Shown here: piece by piece, positions 33,746 through 42,950 of the stretch
Numbering within the stretch: the first letter of the stretch is position 1
Layout of the letters: each line of letters begins with the position of its first letter
From: Akkermansiaceae bacterium
GTDB lineage: Bacteria; Verrucomicrobiota; Verrucomicrobiia; Verrucomicrobiales; Akkermansiaceae
Assembly: GCA_025354565.1 (NCBI GenBank)
Contig: JANXMQ010000030.1
Span: 1 to 50,532 of the forward strand
Length of the DNA stretch: 50,532 bases
Reading direction: 5' to 3'
Notes under the pieces: generated by a model
The model's input: only the letters and a program-made list of their open reading frames with translations
What the model was told of the DNA's origin: nothing
Database searches by the model: none
Translations under genes and position numbers: made by a program

Positions 33746-35392
33746 ATGTCCCGCTCTTCCTACGCCACACCCTCGCCCGCGCTGCAACGCGAGGTGAACC
33801 GCCGCCGCTCGTTTGCGATTATCTCCCATCCGGACGCCGGAAAAACCACGCTCACGGAGAAATTCCTGCTCTACGGTGGTGCACTCAACCTAGCCGGCAG
33901 CGTCACCGCACGGAAAAACCAGCGGGCGACGACCTCGGATTGGATGGAGTTGGAAAAACAGCGGGGCATTTCCGTTTCCTCCACCGTCCTGCAATTCGAA
34001 TACAAGGACTGCGTCGTCAACATCCTCGACACGCCGGGGCACAAAGATTTCTCGGAGGATACTTATCGCGTCCTAACCGCCGTGGACGCCGCCGTGATGG
34101 TGGTGGATGCGGGCAAGGGCATCGAGAGCCAGACGCGGAAACTTTTCGAAGTCTGCCGCCGTCGCGGAGTGCCGATTTTCACCTTCATGAACAAGCTGGA
34201 CCGCCCGGCTCGGCCATCGATGGATCTGCTAGACGAGCTGGAATCCGTGCTCGGCATCCACGCATTCCCGGTGAATTGGCCGCTCGGCGATGGCCCTCGT
34301 TTCCGCGGGGTTTACGATCGCGAGCAGAAACAGGTGCATCTGTTCCAACGCACGGTCCACGGAGCTTACCGCGCGCCAGTGGCGGTGACCGGCATTGAGG
34401 ACGAGAGTGTGAAAGATGCCGTGGAAGAAGGGACTTACCGGCAGGTCTGCGACGAACTCGAACTGCTCGAAGGCGCGGGCGCGGAGTTCGATTTGAAAAA
34501 AGTGTTAGCAGGTGAACTCACACCCGTCTTCTTCGGCAGCGCGGCTAACAACTTCGGCGTGCAACTCCTGCTGGATCGTTTCCTCGAACTCTCCCCGCCA
34601 CCCACGCCGCGTGAAAGCGGCGGCATGATGATCGATCCCGCGTCCGAAGAATTTTCCGCCTTCGTCTTCAAGATCCAGGCGAACATGAACCCGAAACACC
34701 GCGACCGGATTGCGTTCGTTAGAATTGTTTCCGGAAAATTCGAGCGCGACATGGATGTGATCAATGGCCGCACCGGTGAAAAAGTTAGACTCGCCAACTC
34801 CCAACGCCTTTTCGCCCGCGAGCGAGAGACGGTGGATGATGCCTTCGCCGGCGATGTCGTCGGGTTGGTGGGAAATTATGACCTGCTCATCGGCGACACG
34901 CTATCCTCGAAGCCCGGTGTCACTTTTGATGAAATCCCACGTTTCGCACCCGAGTGCTTTTCCTTCCTGCACAACAAGAGCACCGCGAAATACAAACGCT
35001 TCCGCGACGGTCTCCAACAGCTCCTCAAAGAAGGCGTCGCCAGCGAGTTCCAACTCCTTGATACTGGCTCCCAACAGGTCCCTTTGTTAGGTGCAGTCGG
35101 CCCGCTGCAATTCGAAGTCCTGCAATACCGTCTCGAAGGCGAATACGCAGCGGAAACCCGGATCGAGCAGGCGAATTGGTCGCTCGCCCGCTGGCTCAAG
35201 CCGAAGGAAGGCGACCCGCTCGCCCCCGAAGCCCGCCCGAATCTATCACTCGGTGCCGCCCTCGCACGCGATTCTAACGGTTGGCTCGTTGCCCTACTGC
35301 CGAGCGAGTGGGCGTTGAAAACCTTTGCGGACAAGAACGAGGAATGGATTCTCTCAGAGCAACCTTTCCCGCCACCGATGGTGGAGAAATAA
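33746..35392 (+). CDS. prfC: Peptide chain release factor 3
   Basis: The start at ATG 33746 gives 548 residues; an upstream ATG at 33731 adds five. The GTPase domain has SHPDAGKTTLTEK, RGISVSSTVLQFEY, LDTPGHKDFSEDTYR and NKLDRPARP. This is RF3 rather than EF-G because of the SHPDAGKTT phrase, the length and the C-terminal LLQLLKEGVASEFQLLD-like region. It removes RF1 and RF2 from the ribosome after termination. It is divergent from the ATPase gene. Confidence 0.95.
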   Translation: MSRSSYATPSPALQREVNRRRSFAIISHPDAGKTTLTEKFLLYGGALNLAGSVTARKNQRATTSDWMELEKQRGISVSSTVLQFEYKDCVVNILDTPGHKDFSEDTYRVLTAVDAAVMVVDAGKGIESQTRKLFEVCRRRGVPIFTFMNKLDRPARPSMDLLDELESVLGIHAFPVNWPLGDGPRFRGVYDREQKQVHLFQRTVHGAYRAPVAVTGIEDESVKDAVEEGTYRQVCDELELLEGAGAEFDLKKVLAGELTPVFFGSAANNFGVQLLLDRFLELSPPPTPRESGGMMIDPASEEFSAFVFKIQANMNPKHRDRIAFVRIVSGKFERDMDVINGRTGEKVRLANSQRLFARERETVDDAFAGDVVGLVGNYDLLIGDTLSSKPGVTFDEIPRFAPECFSFLHNKSTAKYKRFRDGLQQLLKEGVASEFQLLDTGSQQVPLLGAVGPLQFEVLQYRLEGEYAAETRIEQANWSLARWLKPKEGDPLAPEARPNLSLGAALARDSNGWLVALLPSEWALKTFADKNEEWILSEQPFPPPMVEK

Positions 35393-35933
35393 AACATCGT
35401 CTTTTTCCCGACTCCATTCGTCCGATTCACCGGCTCTGAGAATCCTCCATGGCGCGTCAAATGGTCTCCGGCAAAAGAACCGGGATCAATGGTTAGCGAC
35501 TGATGGCGACGACCGTATCCAGGCGAGATGATAATCATTTACTAACGGAAACGCAACGATTCGGAATGATTCAGATTTTGCCCAAAGCTTGGCTCACGGC
35601 CAAGTGATGGGGTAATGGAATTTATTCCTAACCCACCAGATGGCGCGGCGGTTGACGATAAATTTGCAAAGCTTGATGTCAGAACGGACCGCGCCGTTTT
35701 GATAATTTTTCCGCAGGCACCGGCGATTAGTTGCTCGTAGCAAGTGACTTCCAAGAAATCGCCAATCTACTGCCGCAAACCGTGGGATTTTCAAGATTCT
35801 TGTCCCATTCTGACGTTTCTTTGCCCTCTGGCACGAAAATCGCATCCAATTAACCGATTTTGGACGGGACAAGACCGCCACTTTCGTTGTTGAATCTCCA
35901 CGCCCCCACACATTTCCACCTTCCTCATTTCTC
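35393..35933. other. 541-bp intergenic region between prfC and the HU gene
   Basis: No convincing gene was found. Minus-strand frames of 70 and 126 codons have no recognisable family and share no start signal. At 35528-35539 there is ATGATAATCATT, an AT-rich palindrome like the core of a Fur box. The last 60 bp before the HU gene are AT-rich and probably hold its promoter. Confidence 0.5.
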
Positions 35934-36266
35934 ATGGCCACCATCACCAAACGCGAACTCGTTATCAAAATCACCGATCAACTCGGGGCCAAGGGGATTG
36001 AAATCACCCAGCAGAACGTACTCGAAGTGGTGCAATCCTTGGTCGATGAAATCACCGACTCCCTCGCTCATGGCGACACCGTGGTGATGCGGAATTTCGG
36101 GGCCTTCCTGGTCCGCGAAATGAAGGCCAAGGTCGGTCGCAATCCGAAGAACCCCGGCAAGGACGTGCCGATCCCCGCCCGCGCCGCCGTGAAATTCAAA
36201 CCCGGCAAGGAAATGAAGGAAAAAGTCGCCACCACCCTCCACGTCATCCGCGAGCGAAAATCGTGA
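35934..36266 (+). CDS. HU/IHF-family DNA-binding protein
   Basis: The 110-residue protein begins MATITKRELVIKITDQLG and carries the helical dimerisation part, the GDTVVMRNFGAF turn and the beta-arm GRNPKNPGKDVPIPARAAVKFKPGKEMKE, as in HU and IHF. Its GRNP motif is conserved. It compacts and bends DNA. The C-terminal tail (TTLHVIRERKS) is a little longer than usual. The stop overlaps the next start by a few bases. Confidence 0.93.
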   Translation: MATITKRELVIKITDQLGAKGIEITQQNVLEVVQSLVDEITDSLAHGDTVVMRNFGAFLVREMKAKVGRNPKNPGKDVPIPARAAVKFKPGKEMKEKVATTLHVIRERKS

Positions 36267-36787
36267 TTTCCCGCTGCTTCAAAAACCCACCGCGCCTTCT
36301 TGCTGTTAGTTTTCTAACGGCATCCTGCTTTCTCACCTCATGCGTTTCCTACCCCGGCGGTCACAAGGGCTATCAGACCAGTTCATACAGCGTCCGCGGC
36401 CAGTCCTATCAGCCGATGAGCGTGGATGCGGCACTCGATTTTCAGGAAACAGGCTCCTGCTCATGGTATAACGAATCCTCTTGGCTGGGCTTCAAACGCG
36501 GCACCACCTCGCTCGGGGAAAAGGTGATGCCCTGGCACCTAACAGGTGCTCACAAAACACTCCCGCTCCCCTGCCTCATCAAGGTCACGAACCTGAAAAA
36601 CGGCAAGTCGCTCAAGGTCCGCATCAACGACCGCGGCCCCTTCATCCCGGGCCGCATCCTCGATGTCACGCCCCGCGCCGCCAAGAAACTAGGCTTCTAC
36701 GATCAGGGCATCACCAATGTCCACATCGAGGTGATCTCCGTCGGCGACGGCTCCTACAAAAAAAAGAAGCGCGGCTGGTTTTTCTAA
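36263..36787 (+). CDS. RlpA-like double-psi-barrel lipoprotein
   Basis: GTG 36263 gives 174 residues. A signal sequence with a lipobox ending in FLTSC is followed by a linker and a DPBB domain with SCSWYNESSWLGFKRGTTSLGE, LIKVTNLKNGKSLKVRINDRGPF and ILDVTPRAAKKLGF, the RlpA pattern. RlpA-type proteins cut or bind denuded peptidoglycan at the septum. The C-terminal SPOR domain of E. coli RlpA is absent. It is coupled to the HU gene by overlap. Confidence 0.87.
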   Translation: MISRCFKNPPRLLAVSFLTASCFLTSCVSYPGGHKGYQTSSYSVRGQSYQPMSVDAALDFQETGSCSWYNESSWLGFKRGTTSLGEKVMPWHLTGAHKTLPLPCLIKVTNLKNGKSLKVRINDRGPFIPGRILDVTPRAAKKLGFYDQGITNVHIEVISVGDGSYKKKKRGWFF

Positions 36788-36834
36788 CTGGAACAAAAAT
36801 TCATTTTGCCAATATCACCTAACTTGAAAATCCC

Positions 36835-37215
36835 ATGAAACCGCTCCTCGCACTCGCCTCCACCCTCTCGCTCATTTCCTGCGCCACCATCGCCCCACCC
36901 GCTACCAGTGGCACAGTTGATCACGTCGTTCTGCTCTGGCTCAAGCGCCCCGGCAACGCCGCCGACCGCCAAGCGATCCGCACCGCCTCCGCCGATCTCC
37001 GCACGATTCCCGGCATCAAATTCCTCGACTCCGGCACCCCGCTCGCCAGCGACCGCCCGATTGTCGATGACTCCTTCGACGTCGGCCTGACGATGCGCTT
37101 CGATTCCGTCCAAGCCCTCCGCGCCTACGAAACCCATCCCCTGCATGTGAAGCAAAAGACCGAAGTGCTGCTCCCTCTCAGCAAGAAGGTGCTGGTTTAT
37201 GACATCGTGCGTTGA
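36835..37215 (+). CDS. Dabb-domain (stress-responsive A/B barrel) lipoprotein
   Basis: The 126 codons open with a signal peptide ending at LISC, likely a lipobox. A Dabb domain follows: VDHVVLLWLKRPGNA, the central IVDDSFDVGLTMRFDSVQAL, and YETHPLHV, where the His is conserved. Its function is unknown. It starts 47 bp after the RlpA-like gene, and the two may be in one operon. Confidence 0.8.
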   Translation: MKPLLALASTLSLISCATIAPPATSGTVDHVVLLWLKRPGNAADRQAIRTASADLRTIPGIKFLDSGTPLASDRPIVDDSFDVGLTMRFDSVQALRAYETHPLHVKQKTEVLLPLSKKVLVYDIVR

Positions 37216-37230
37216 GATCATTCGGGGAAT

Positions 37231-37422
37231 TTGACAGGCACCACTCAGCGGAACCGATGGATGTGCATGCCGTGCGCGACGGAGTTTTATTCCTTCGTGC
37301 AGACAGCATTTGGAGGGCTTCCCCAGACTCTACCGCACGGTCAGCAGATTGCCGCATTCAGGAAGGTGGAAGAAGATGTGATTGCGCACATGAAAAACTT
37401 CGTTGTGATCCGTGACAACTGA
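37231..37422 (+). CDS. Possible small protein or gene remnant
   Basis: A TTG frame of 63 codons ends KNFVVIRDN and has a plausible amphipathic helix (AAFRKVEEDVIAHMKNF). ATG codons inside it would also serve. I do not recognise a family. It may be a remnant of a deleted gene between the Dabb gene and thrB. Confidence 0.25.
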   Translation: MTGTTQRNRWMCMPCATEFYSFVQTAFGGLPQTLPHGQQIAAFRKVEEDVIAHMKNFVVIRDN

Positions 37423-37518
37423 GAGGGTTCTAAATCCCCTGCCAGTCTGAGTTTCCAAGCTTGAACAAACCGCAAGTCCGCCCACAGACTCCGCCCGCTC
37501 CCCGCGAGCGCTTTCCTT

Positions 37519-38460
37519 ATGTCCAACTCTCCTGAAATCCGCGTCTTCGCCCCCGCCACGGTGGCGAATGTCGCCTGCGGTTATGATGTCCTTGGTTTTG
37601 CGATCGACGCACCCGGCGATGAGATCGTTGTCCGTCATTGCGACAAACCCGGCCTGCACATCACGAAAATCACCGGGGACAATGGCAAGCTCCCGAAAAA
37701 TCCCGCGCAGAACACCGCCGGGGTCGCCGCTCTCGATTTGCTCAAACACCTCGGCATGACCGACCGTGGCATTGAGATGGAAATTCACAAGAAAATGCCC
37801 TTCGGTTCCGGCCTTGGCTCGTCCTCCGCCTCCGCCGTCGCCGGGGCCTTCGCGGTGAATAAACTCATCGGCGATCCACTTTCAAAAAAGCAACTCCTGC
37901 CCTTCGCCATGGCCGGCGAGGCTTCGGCGGACGGAGCATGGCATGCCGACAACGTCGCGCCCTGCCTCTTCGGCGGCATCGTTTTCATACGCTCCAACGA
38001 CGAGCTCGACTTCGCGCAAATTCCCGCGCCGAAAAACCTCTGGGCCGCCGTCGTCCACCCCGACATCGAGATTCTAACCAAAGTCGCCCGTGAAATCCTG
38101 CCCAAGGAAATCCCGCTCGAAAACGCCACCCAGCAGATCGGCAACCTCGGCGGACTGCTTTGCGGTCTCATTCAGGAAGACTACGGCCTGATTTCCCGCT
38201 CCATCCACGACGTGATCGCCGAGCCGCGCCGCCAGAAACTCATCCCGGATTTCTACAAAGCGAAACGCGCCGCCCTCGCCGCCGGAGCCCTGGGATTCTC
38301 CATCTCCGGGGCCGGTCCGTCCGTCTTTGCGCTCTGCGAAGGTGAGGAAATCGCCCGCAAGGTCGCCGAGGCCATCGCCAAGGTCTTTTTCGCGATCCCC
38401 ATCGAAAACCAGTCCTACGTCTCGCGGATCAATCCGACGGGAGTGCATGTGATCGGTTGA
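37519..38460 (+). CDS. thrB: Homoserine kinase
   Basis: This 313-residue GHMP kinase has the N-terminal VFAPATVANVACGYDVLGFA, the ATP loop PFGSGLGSSSASAVAGAFA and the C-terminal GFSISGAGPSVFALCEG. It phosphorylates homoserine in threonine synthesis. It is followed by thrC after 22 bp, so the two form an operon. The length is usual for ThrB. Confidence 0.95.
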   Translation: MSNSPEIRVFAPATVANVACGYDVLGFAIDAPGDEIVVRHCDKPGLHITKITGDNGKLPKNPAQNTAGVAALDLLKHLGMTDRGIEMEIHKKMPFGSGLGSSSASAVAGAFAVNKLIGDPLSKKQLLPFAMAGEASADGAWHADNVAPCLFGGIVFIRSNDELDFAQIPAPKNLWAAVVHPDIEILTKVAREILPKEIPLENATQQIGNLGGLLCGLIQEDYGLISRSIHDVIAEPRRQKLIPDFYKAKRAALAAGALGFSISGAGPSVFALCEGEEIARKVAEAIAKVFFAIPIENQSYVSRINPTGVHVIG

Positions 38461-38482
38461 GTATTTATTGTTTTAAAAAACC

Positions 38483-39784
38483 GTGCTCTACCACTCGACT
38501 AACAATCCCGCCCACCGCGTCGATCTCAAGGAAGCCATCTTGCGCTCGTTGCCGCCGGACAACGGCCTTTACATGCCGGATTCCCTGCCGGTGTTAGATC
38601 CCGCGTTCTGGCAGTTCTGGCATGAACTCACTTTCCCGGAAATCGGCATCGCTGTGGCGGATGCCTTCTTCGGCGAGGATGTGCCGCCGCAGGCGCTGGT
38701 CGATATTGTCGAAGGCACTGTCACCTTCGACGCACCACTGGTCACTCTCGGCCCGGGCGATCACATGCTCGAACTTTTCCACGGTCCCACCCTCGCCTTC
38801 AAGGACTTCGGGGCGCGTTTCATGGCCCGGCTGATGGCCTGGCTCACCCGTGGCGAGGACCGCGAACTCACCGTCCTCGTCGCCACCTCCGGTGATACCG
38901 GCGGCGCGGTCGCCTCCGCGTTTCACAACGTGCCCGGCACCCGCGTCATCATTCTCTATCCGCAAGGCAAGGTTTCCGGGCTTCAGGAAAAACAACTCAC
39001 GGCCCTGGGGGGCAATATCACCGCGCTCGAAATCCAAGGCACCTTCGACGACTGCCAAGCACTGGTGAAATCCGCCTTCCTCGACCGCGATCTAGCAGAA
39101 CGACTCAACCTAACATCCGCCAACTCCATCAACCTCGCGCGCCTCGTGCCGCAGAGTTTTTACTACATCCACGCCTCCCGCCAGCTCCCGGAAGGCGTCA
39201 TCCCCACCTTCGTGATTCCGTCGGGAAATTTTGGCAATCTCACCGCCGGTCTGCTCGCCCTGCAACTCGGCCTACCCGTCGATCATTTCATCGCCGCCAC
39301 CAATCGCAACGATGTCGTCCCGGAATATCTCCGCACCGGCCAATATATTCCCCGCCCCGGCGTCCCGACCATTTCCAACGCGATGGACGTCGGAGCTCCC
39401 TCCAATTTCGTCCGCATGGCGGCCCTCTTCGGCGGCTCGTGGGAAGCCATGAAATCCCGCATCACCGGCATGAGCTTCAGTGACGATCAAACGCGTGCCG
39501 CCATCCGCACCGTCAAGGCACTCTATCAATACGAGATCGACCCGCACGGTGCAGTCGGCTGGCTTGCCGCGCAAAAGTGGCGCTCCACCCACCCGTCCAG
39601 CGCCACCATCACCCTCGAAACCGCACACCCCGCGAAGTTCCCGGACGTGATGGAAGCCGAACTCGGACCTAACAGCATCGAGGTTCCTGAGCGCCTCGCC
39701 ATTCTCGCCGGGCGCGAAAAAGTTGCCACCCTGCTACCGGCCGACCCCACCGTCTTCCGCGATTGGCTTACCGCTTCGCTGTGA
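38483..39784 (+). CDS. thrC: Threonine synthase
   Basis: GTG 38483 gives 433 residues. The opening LYHSTNNPAHRVDLKEAIL and LPPDNGLYMP are typical of the E. coli-type ThrC. PLP Lys107 lies in GPTLAFKDFGARFMARL. The glycine loop STSGDTGGAV-like region (VATSGDTGGAVASAFHNVPG) follows. It converts phosphohomoserine to threonine. It converges with the GH57 gene, only 15 bp between the stops, with no visible terminator. Confidence 0.95.
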   Translation: MLYHSTNNPAHRVDLKEAILRSLPPDNGLYMPDSLPVLDPAFWQFWHELTFPEIGIAVADAFFGEDVPPQALVDIVEGTVTFDAPLVTLGPGDHMLELFHGPTLAFKDFGARFMARLMAWLTRGEDRELTVLVATSGDTGGAVASAFHNVPGTRVIILYPQGKVSGLQEKQLTALGGNITALEIQGTFDDCQALVKSAFLDRDLAERLNLTSANSINLARLVPQSFYYIHASRQLPEGVIPTFVIPSGNFGNLTAGLLALQLGLPVDHFIAATNRNDVVPEYLRTGQYIPRPGVPTISNAMDVGAPSNFVRMAALFGGSWEAMKSRITGMSFSDDQTRAAIRTVKALYQYEIDPHGAVGWLAAQKWRSTHPSSATITLETAHPAKFPDVMEAELGPNSIEVPERLAILAGREKVATLLPADPTVFRDWLTASL

Positions 39785-39799
39785 GCCGCTCTCGGCATC

Positions 39800-40999
39800 C
39801 TACACACTCAGTCCCTGCTGCTCCTGCGCGCGGCGGAGGCGGATTTGTAAATCGGCGAGGACGTTCATGAAATAGATGTAAGCATCGTAAGGACTCGGAT
39901 AGGGCGTGAAATAGGTGTGCACGCTGCCATCGGTGCCACCCTTGGTGGACATCCAATAAAAGTGATCCGAGGTTTGCATTTTTGCCCACGTCGCGGTGAG
40001 TTCAGGATCATTCACCGCAAGGATTTCCGCCTCCAAGCGGTGGACTTTTTCGATCGCTTCCTGCTGCATCACGTTGCCCATCCACGCGGAGAGATCGCGC
40101 TCGGAGTCGGCCCATGAGGTCACGCTGCCGCTGAGGTATTCCCGTGACGCACGATAGAGCTCCACCGCCTCGGAGGGCGTCACCCATTGCAGGCCGGCCT
40201 CGTCCACCGCCTCGGGCAAGGCCTCCCAGAATTTGAAAATGCCGGTATCCGCCCACTGGTGCTCGCCGATCGCCTCATAGTCCATGAACAGATTCACCAC
40301 ATCACCCTCGCAGGCCGCCAGCCAGCGTGCGAATTTCTCCGCCGTCAACGGATACTCAGGCCACGCGGGATCGGAAAAACGGAAACCGAGATCGTCCGAG
40401 AGCTGGATGTTTCTGAGCAGTGTCTTGATGCGCGCAGTCGTTGGCGCACGATAGAGAAAATTCGGCGAATGGCCGTCCAGGTTCCACTGCACGCCCTCCG
40501 CCATCACGCCATCGAAGCCCATCGTCTCAGCCTTGGCGGCGATGGCGTCATTGTAGATCAACTCGGTATTCCGAAACACGCGGGGCCGGATATGGAAAAC
40601 TTCCTCAAGTTTCTGCAAATGCATTTCCACCTGACGGTCAAACTCTTTGTTAGAATGCACGAAGGCGAGCGAATGATAGTAAGTCTCTGCTAACAGCTCG
40701 ACACTACCGGTGGCCACGAGGGATTGAAACGATTCCAACACATCCGGCCGATAGCGCTGCATTTGCTCAATCACGGTGCCGCTGATAGATAGTGCCATGC
40801 GGAAGCGCCCGTCGTTCTCCTCGACCAGCCGCTGGAACATGCGGTTGGCGGGGAGGTAGCACTTCTCAGCGACCTTGCTGAGGATCTCGGCGTTCATCGC
40901 CTCGTCCTCATAGACCGCGTTTTCCCCGATCTTGAAAAAATCATAGGACAGCAGCCGGTTCGGTTGATGAACCTGGAAATAGAGGCAAACGTCAGGCAT
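39800..40999 (-). CDS. GH57-family alpha-glucan enzyme
   Basis: The 399 residues start MPDVCLYFQVHQPNRL, the GH57 opening with its HQP motif. The catalytic region includes VFRNTELIYND, whose Glu is the likely nucleophile, and LFMDYEAIGEHQ, whose Asp is the likely acid/base. GH57 enzymes include amylases and branching enzymes. It follows a GT4 glycosyltransferase on the same strand by 38 bp, so the pair probably makes or reshapes a glycogen-like alpha-glucan. It is probably cytoplasmic. Confidence 0.88.
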   Translation of the reverse strand: MPDVCLYFQVHQPNRLLSYDFFKIGENAVYEDEAMNAEILSKVAEKCYLPANRMFQRLVEENDGRFRMALSISGTVIEQMQRYRPDVLESFQSLVATGSVELLAETYYHSLAFVHSNKEFDRQVEMHLQKLEEVFHIRPRVFRNTELIYNDAIAAKAETMGFDGVMAEGVQWNLDGHSPNFLYRAPTTARIKTLLRNIQLSDDLGFRFSDPAWPEYPLTAEKFARWLAACEGDVVNLFMDYEAIGEHQWADTGIFKFWEALPEAVDEAGLQWVTPSEAVELYRASREYLSGSVTSWADSERDLSAWMGNVMQQEAIEKVHRLEAEILAVNDPELTATWAKMQTSDHFYWMSTKGGTDGSVHTYFTPYPSPYDAYIYFMNVLADLQIRLRRAQEQQGLSV

Positions 41000-41037
41000 G
41001 GGTTTCAGGAAGCGGGGAACAAGAAGCCTTACGGTGA

Positions 41038-42339
41038 CTAGCGAATCAGTTCCTCATAAATTTTCATCACCTTGGTTGCGGCGGCGTCCCAGGTGGCGGC
41101 GGTGATATCGAGACGGGCTTGCTCGGCGACTCGCGCATGGAGATGGTCATCGGTCAGGAGATCATGGATGTGGTTCGCCATCAATTCCGTATCCCAATAG
41201 TCGGCCTTCAGGGCACCTTTCAGCACTTCCGCGACGCCGGATTGTTTGGAAATGACAGCAGGAATGCCGAATTGCGCGGCTTCCAAAGCGGATAGTCCGA
41301 AGGGTTCGGAAACGGATGGCATGCAATAAACATCCGTCATCGAGAGCAGGTCGTTGACCTTTTCTTTATCGAGAAAGCCGGTGAAATGGAAATGCGCGCC
41401 GAGACCACGGAAGGCGCCGGACTCGATGAGCGGGCGGAGTTTTTCCCCGGTGCCGGCGACAACAAAACGAACGTGGGGATTTTTCGCGATCACGCGGGCG
41501 GCGGTTTCGAGAAAAAAATCCGGGCCTTTCTGCGAGGTGAGCCGACCGAGGAAGAGGACGAGCTTTTCAGGAAATTTTTTCTTCGTCGCAAACGCCTCCA
41601 CCGGATCCGCCCCGTTGTGGACCGGCCGGATTTTTTTGGGATTCATCCCGTAGTGGGTGGTAATGATGTCGCCGGTGTAGCGACTCACCGGAATGACACA
41701 ATCCGCCTCCTCCATGCCGTATTTTTCGAGATCATAGATCCAGCCCCGGGCGGTCGAGCCGGCGCGATCGTATTGCAAGGCATGGACATGGACGACCAGC
41801 GGCTTGCGAGTCGCCTTCTTCACTTCAACGCCTGCGAGAAAGGTCATCCAGTCGTGGGCATGGATCACGTCAAAGGGTTCCTGCATCGCCAGTTTCGCCG
41901 CGACTTTGGAAAAATCAATCACCTTGCCACCCAGATCCGGGCCGTAAAGTTCACCGGCTTTGAACGCCTCGAGTTGTTTGATGGTGGTTGCGGAAAACGC
42001 GATCTCATCGTCGGCAGGCGGTTCGCTGTGAATGGCTGAAATCCCCCCACCACCATCATCCGCGTAAGGATCGAGAAAAACCGGGACGTTTCTAACTTGG
42101 GCGAAACTCTCATACTGGTAGCGCCCCTCCGCCGCCTTCAGTTTTTCGAGGGTGAGCTGGTTCAGGCCGCGCAAGTCGAAGTCCTTGAAATCTGTTTCCG
42201 GCGAGGATCGCGGCACCAATACCGTTAGATCGACGAGTTTCGCGAGGGCCCGCGAGAGACCGAGACACGCGATTCCAAGTCCGCCATTGATGAGAGGCGG
42301 AAATTCCCAGCCGAGCTTGAGGACGCGCAAACGATTCAT
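41038..42339 (-). CDS. GT4/GT5-type glycosyltransferase (glycogen synthase-like)
   Basis: This 433-residue protein opens KLGWEFPPLINGGLGIACLGL, the GGLG motif of starch/glycogen synthase-like enzymes. The C-terminal domain has VLFLGRLTSQKGPDFFLE, the donor-binding loop, and then EPFGLSALEAAQFGIPAVISKQ with the EPFG and ExxA motifs. The pattern fits an ADP- or UDP-glucose glucosyltransferase. With the GH57 gene it forms a two-gene alpha-glucan unit. The acceptor is not identifiable. Confidence 0.87.
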   Translation of the reverse strand: MNRLRVLKLGWEFPPLINGGLGIACLGLSRALAKLVDLTVLVPRSSPETDFKDFDLRGLNQLTLEKLKAAEGRYQYESFAQVRNVPVFLDPYADDGGGGISAIHSEPPADDEIAFSATTIKQLEAFKAGELYGPDLGGKVIDFSKVAAKLAMQEPFDVIHAHDWMTFLAGVEVKKATRKPLVVHVHALQYDRAGSTARGWIYDLEKYGMEEADCVIPVSRYTGDIITTHYGMNPKKIRPVHNGADPVEAFATKKKFPEKLVLFLGRLTSQKGPDFFLETAARVIAKNPHVRFVVAGTGEKLRPLIESGAFRGLGAHFHFTGFLDKEKVNDLLSMTDVYCMPSVSEPFGLSALEAAQFGIPAVISKQSGVAEVLKGALKADYWDTELMANHIHDLLTDDHLHARVAEQARLDITAATWDAAATKVMKIYEELIR

Positions 42340-42461
42340 TTGGAATGATCAACGATTGGAGCAAGCCACCGGGATACACTCTGCGTCGGTGGGGTCATCC
42401 GACGACTAAGCAAGTGCCGGGCCAATCTCAGGCCACGCTGCGGGCGTTGGGCAAATTTCCG

Positions 42462-42896
42462 CTAGGAAACCGTGCGGCGACTGCGGTGGGCTGGCTGCGG
42501 TGCGGCGAGTTTGCGGGTGGGCAAAAACGGCGTCACCAGCGCGGCTTCGAAGTCGAACACCTCGGAGAAATCCTCTTTTTTATCCGAGTCCTGTTTGCCG
42601 AAAACCTGCTCCTCGATCAAGTGGAAAACCATGTCGCCCACGTCCTGACATTTGCGGATGCTCCACTCGGTCATCAGCGTGGACGCCATCGGTCCGAATT
42701 GCTCGAGCGCGTAGTCCCGGTATCCGGCTAACAGCTCCGGACCGCTGACGTGACGGGCCTGACCACCGTTGGTATCGGCGATGCGTTTGAGCGTGAAATC
42801 GAGTGCGTCCTTTAGAAAAAAATAGGCATGAGGATCAAATCGCTTGTCTCGTTTCAGGATTGAAACGACGGATTGCTCGAACTGCATGGCTTGCAT
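42462..42896 (-). CDS. Minf_1886-type conserved protein
   Basis: ATG 42896 gives 144 residues with the phrase RYDPHAYxFL-like KRFDPHAYFFLKDALDF and the HVSGPELLAGYRDYALEQFG stretch, then SIRKCQDVGDMVFHLIEE. This matches the Minf_1886 family of Verrucomicrobia and Planctomycetes, of unknown function. The C-terminal 40 residues are basic and disordered. It lies after the penicillin-binding protein gene by 54 bp. Confidence 0.72.
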   Translation of the reverse strand: MQAMQFEQSVVSILKRDKRFDPHAYFFLKDALDFTLKRIADTNGGQARHVSGPELLAGYRDYALEQFGPMASTLMTEWSIRKCQDVGDMVFHLIEEQVFGKQDSDKKEDFSEVFDFEAALVTPFLPTRKLAAPQPAHRSRRTVS

Positions 42897-42950
42897 GGGA
42901 GGTAATATGGCGGATTTGCTCTTGGCTGTCAAAGCGCTTCAACGGTGGAA

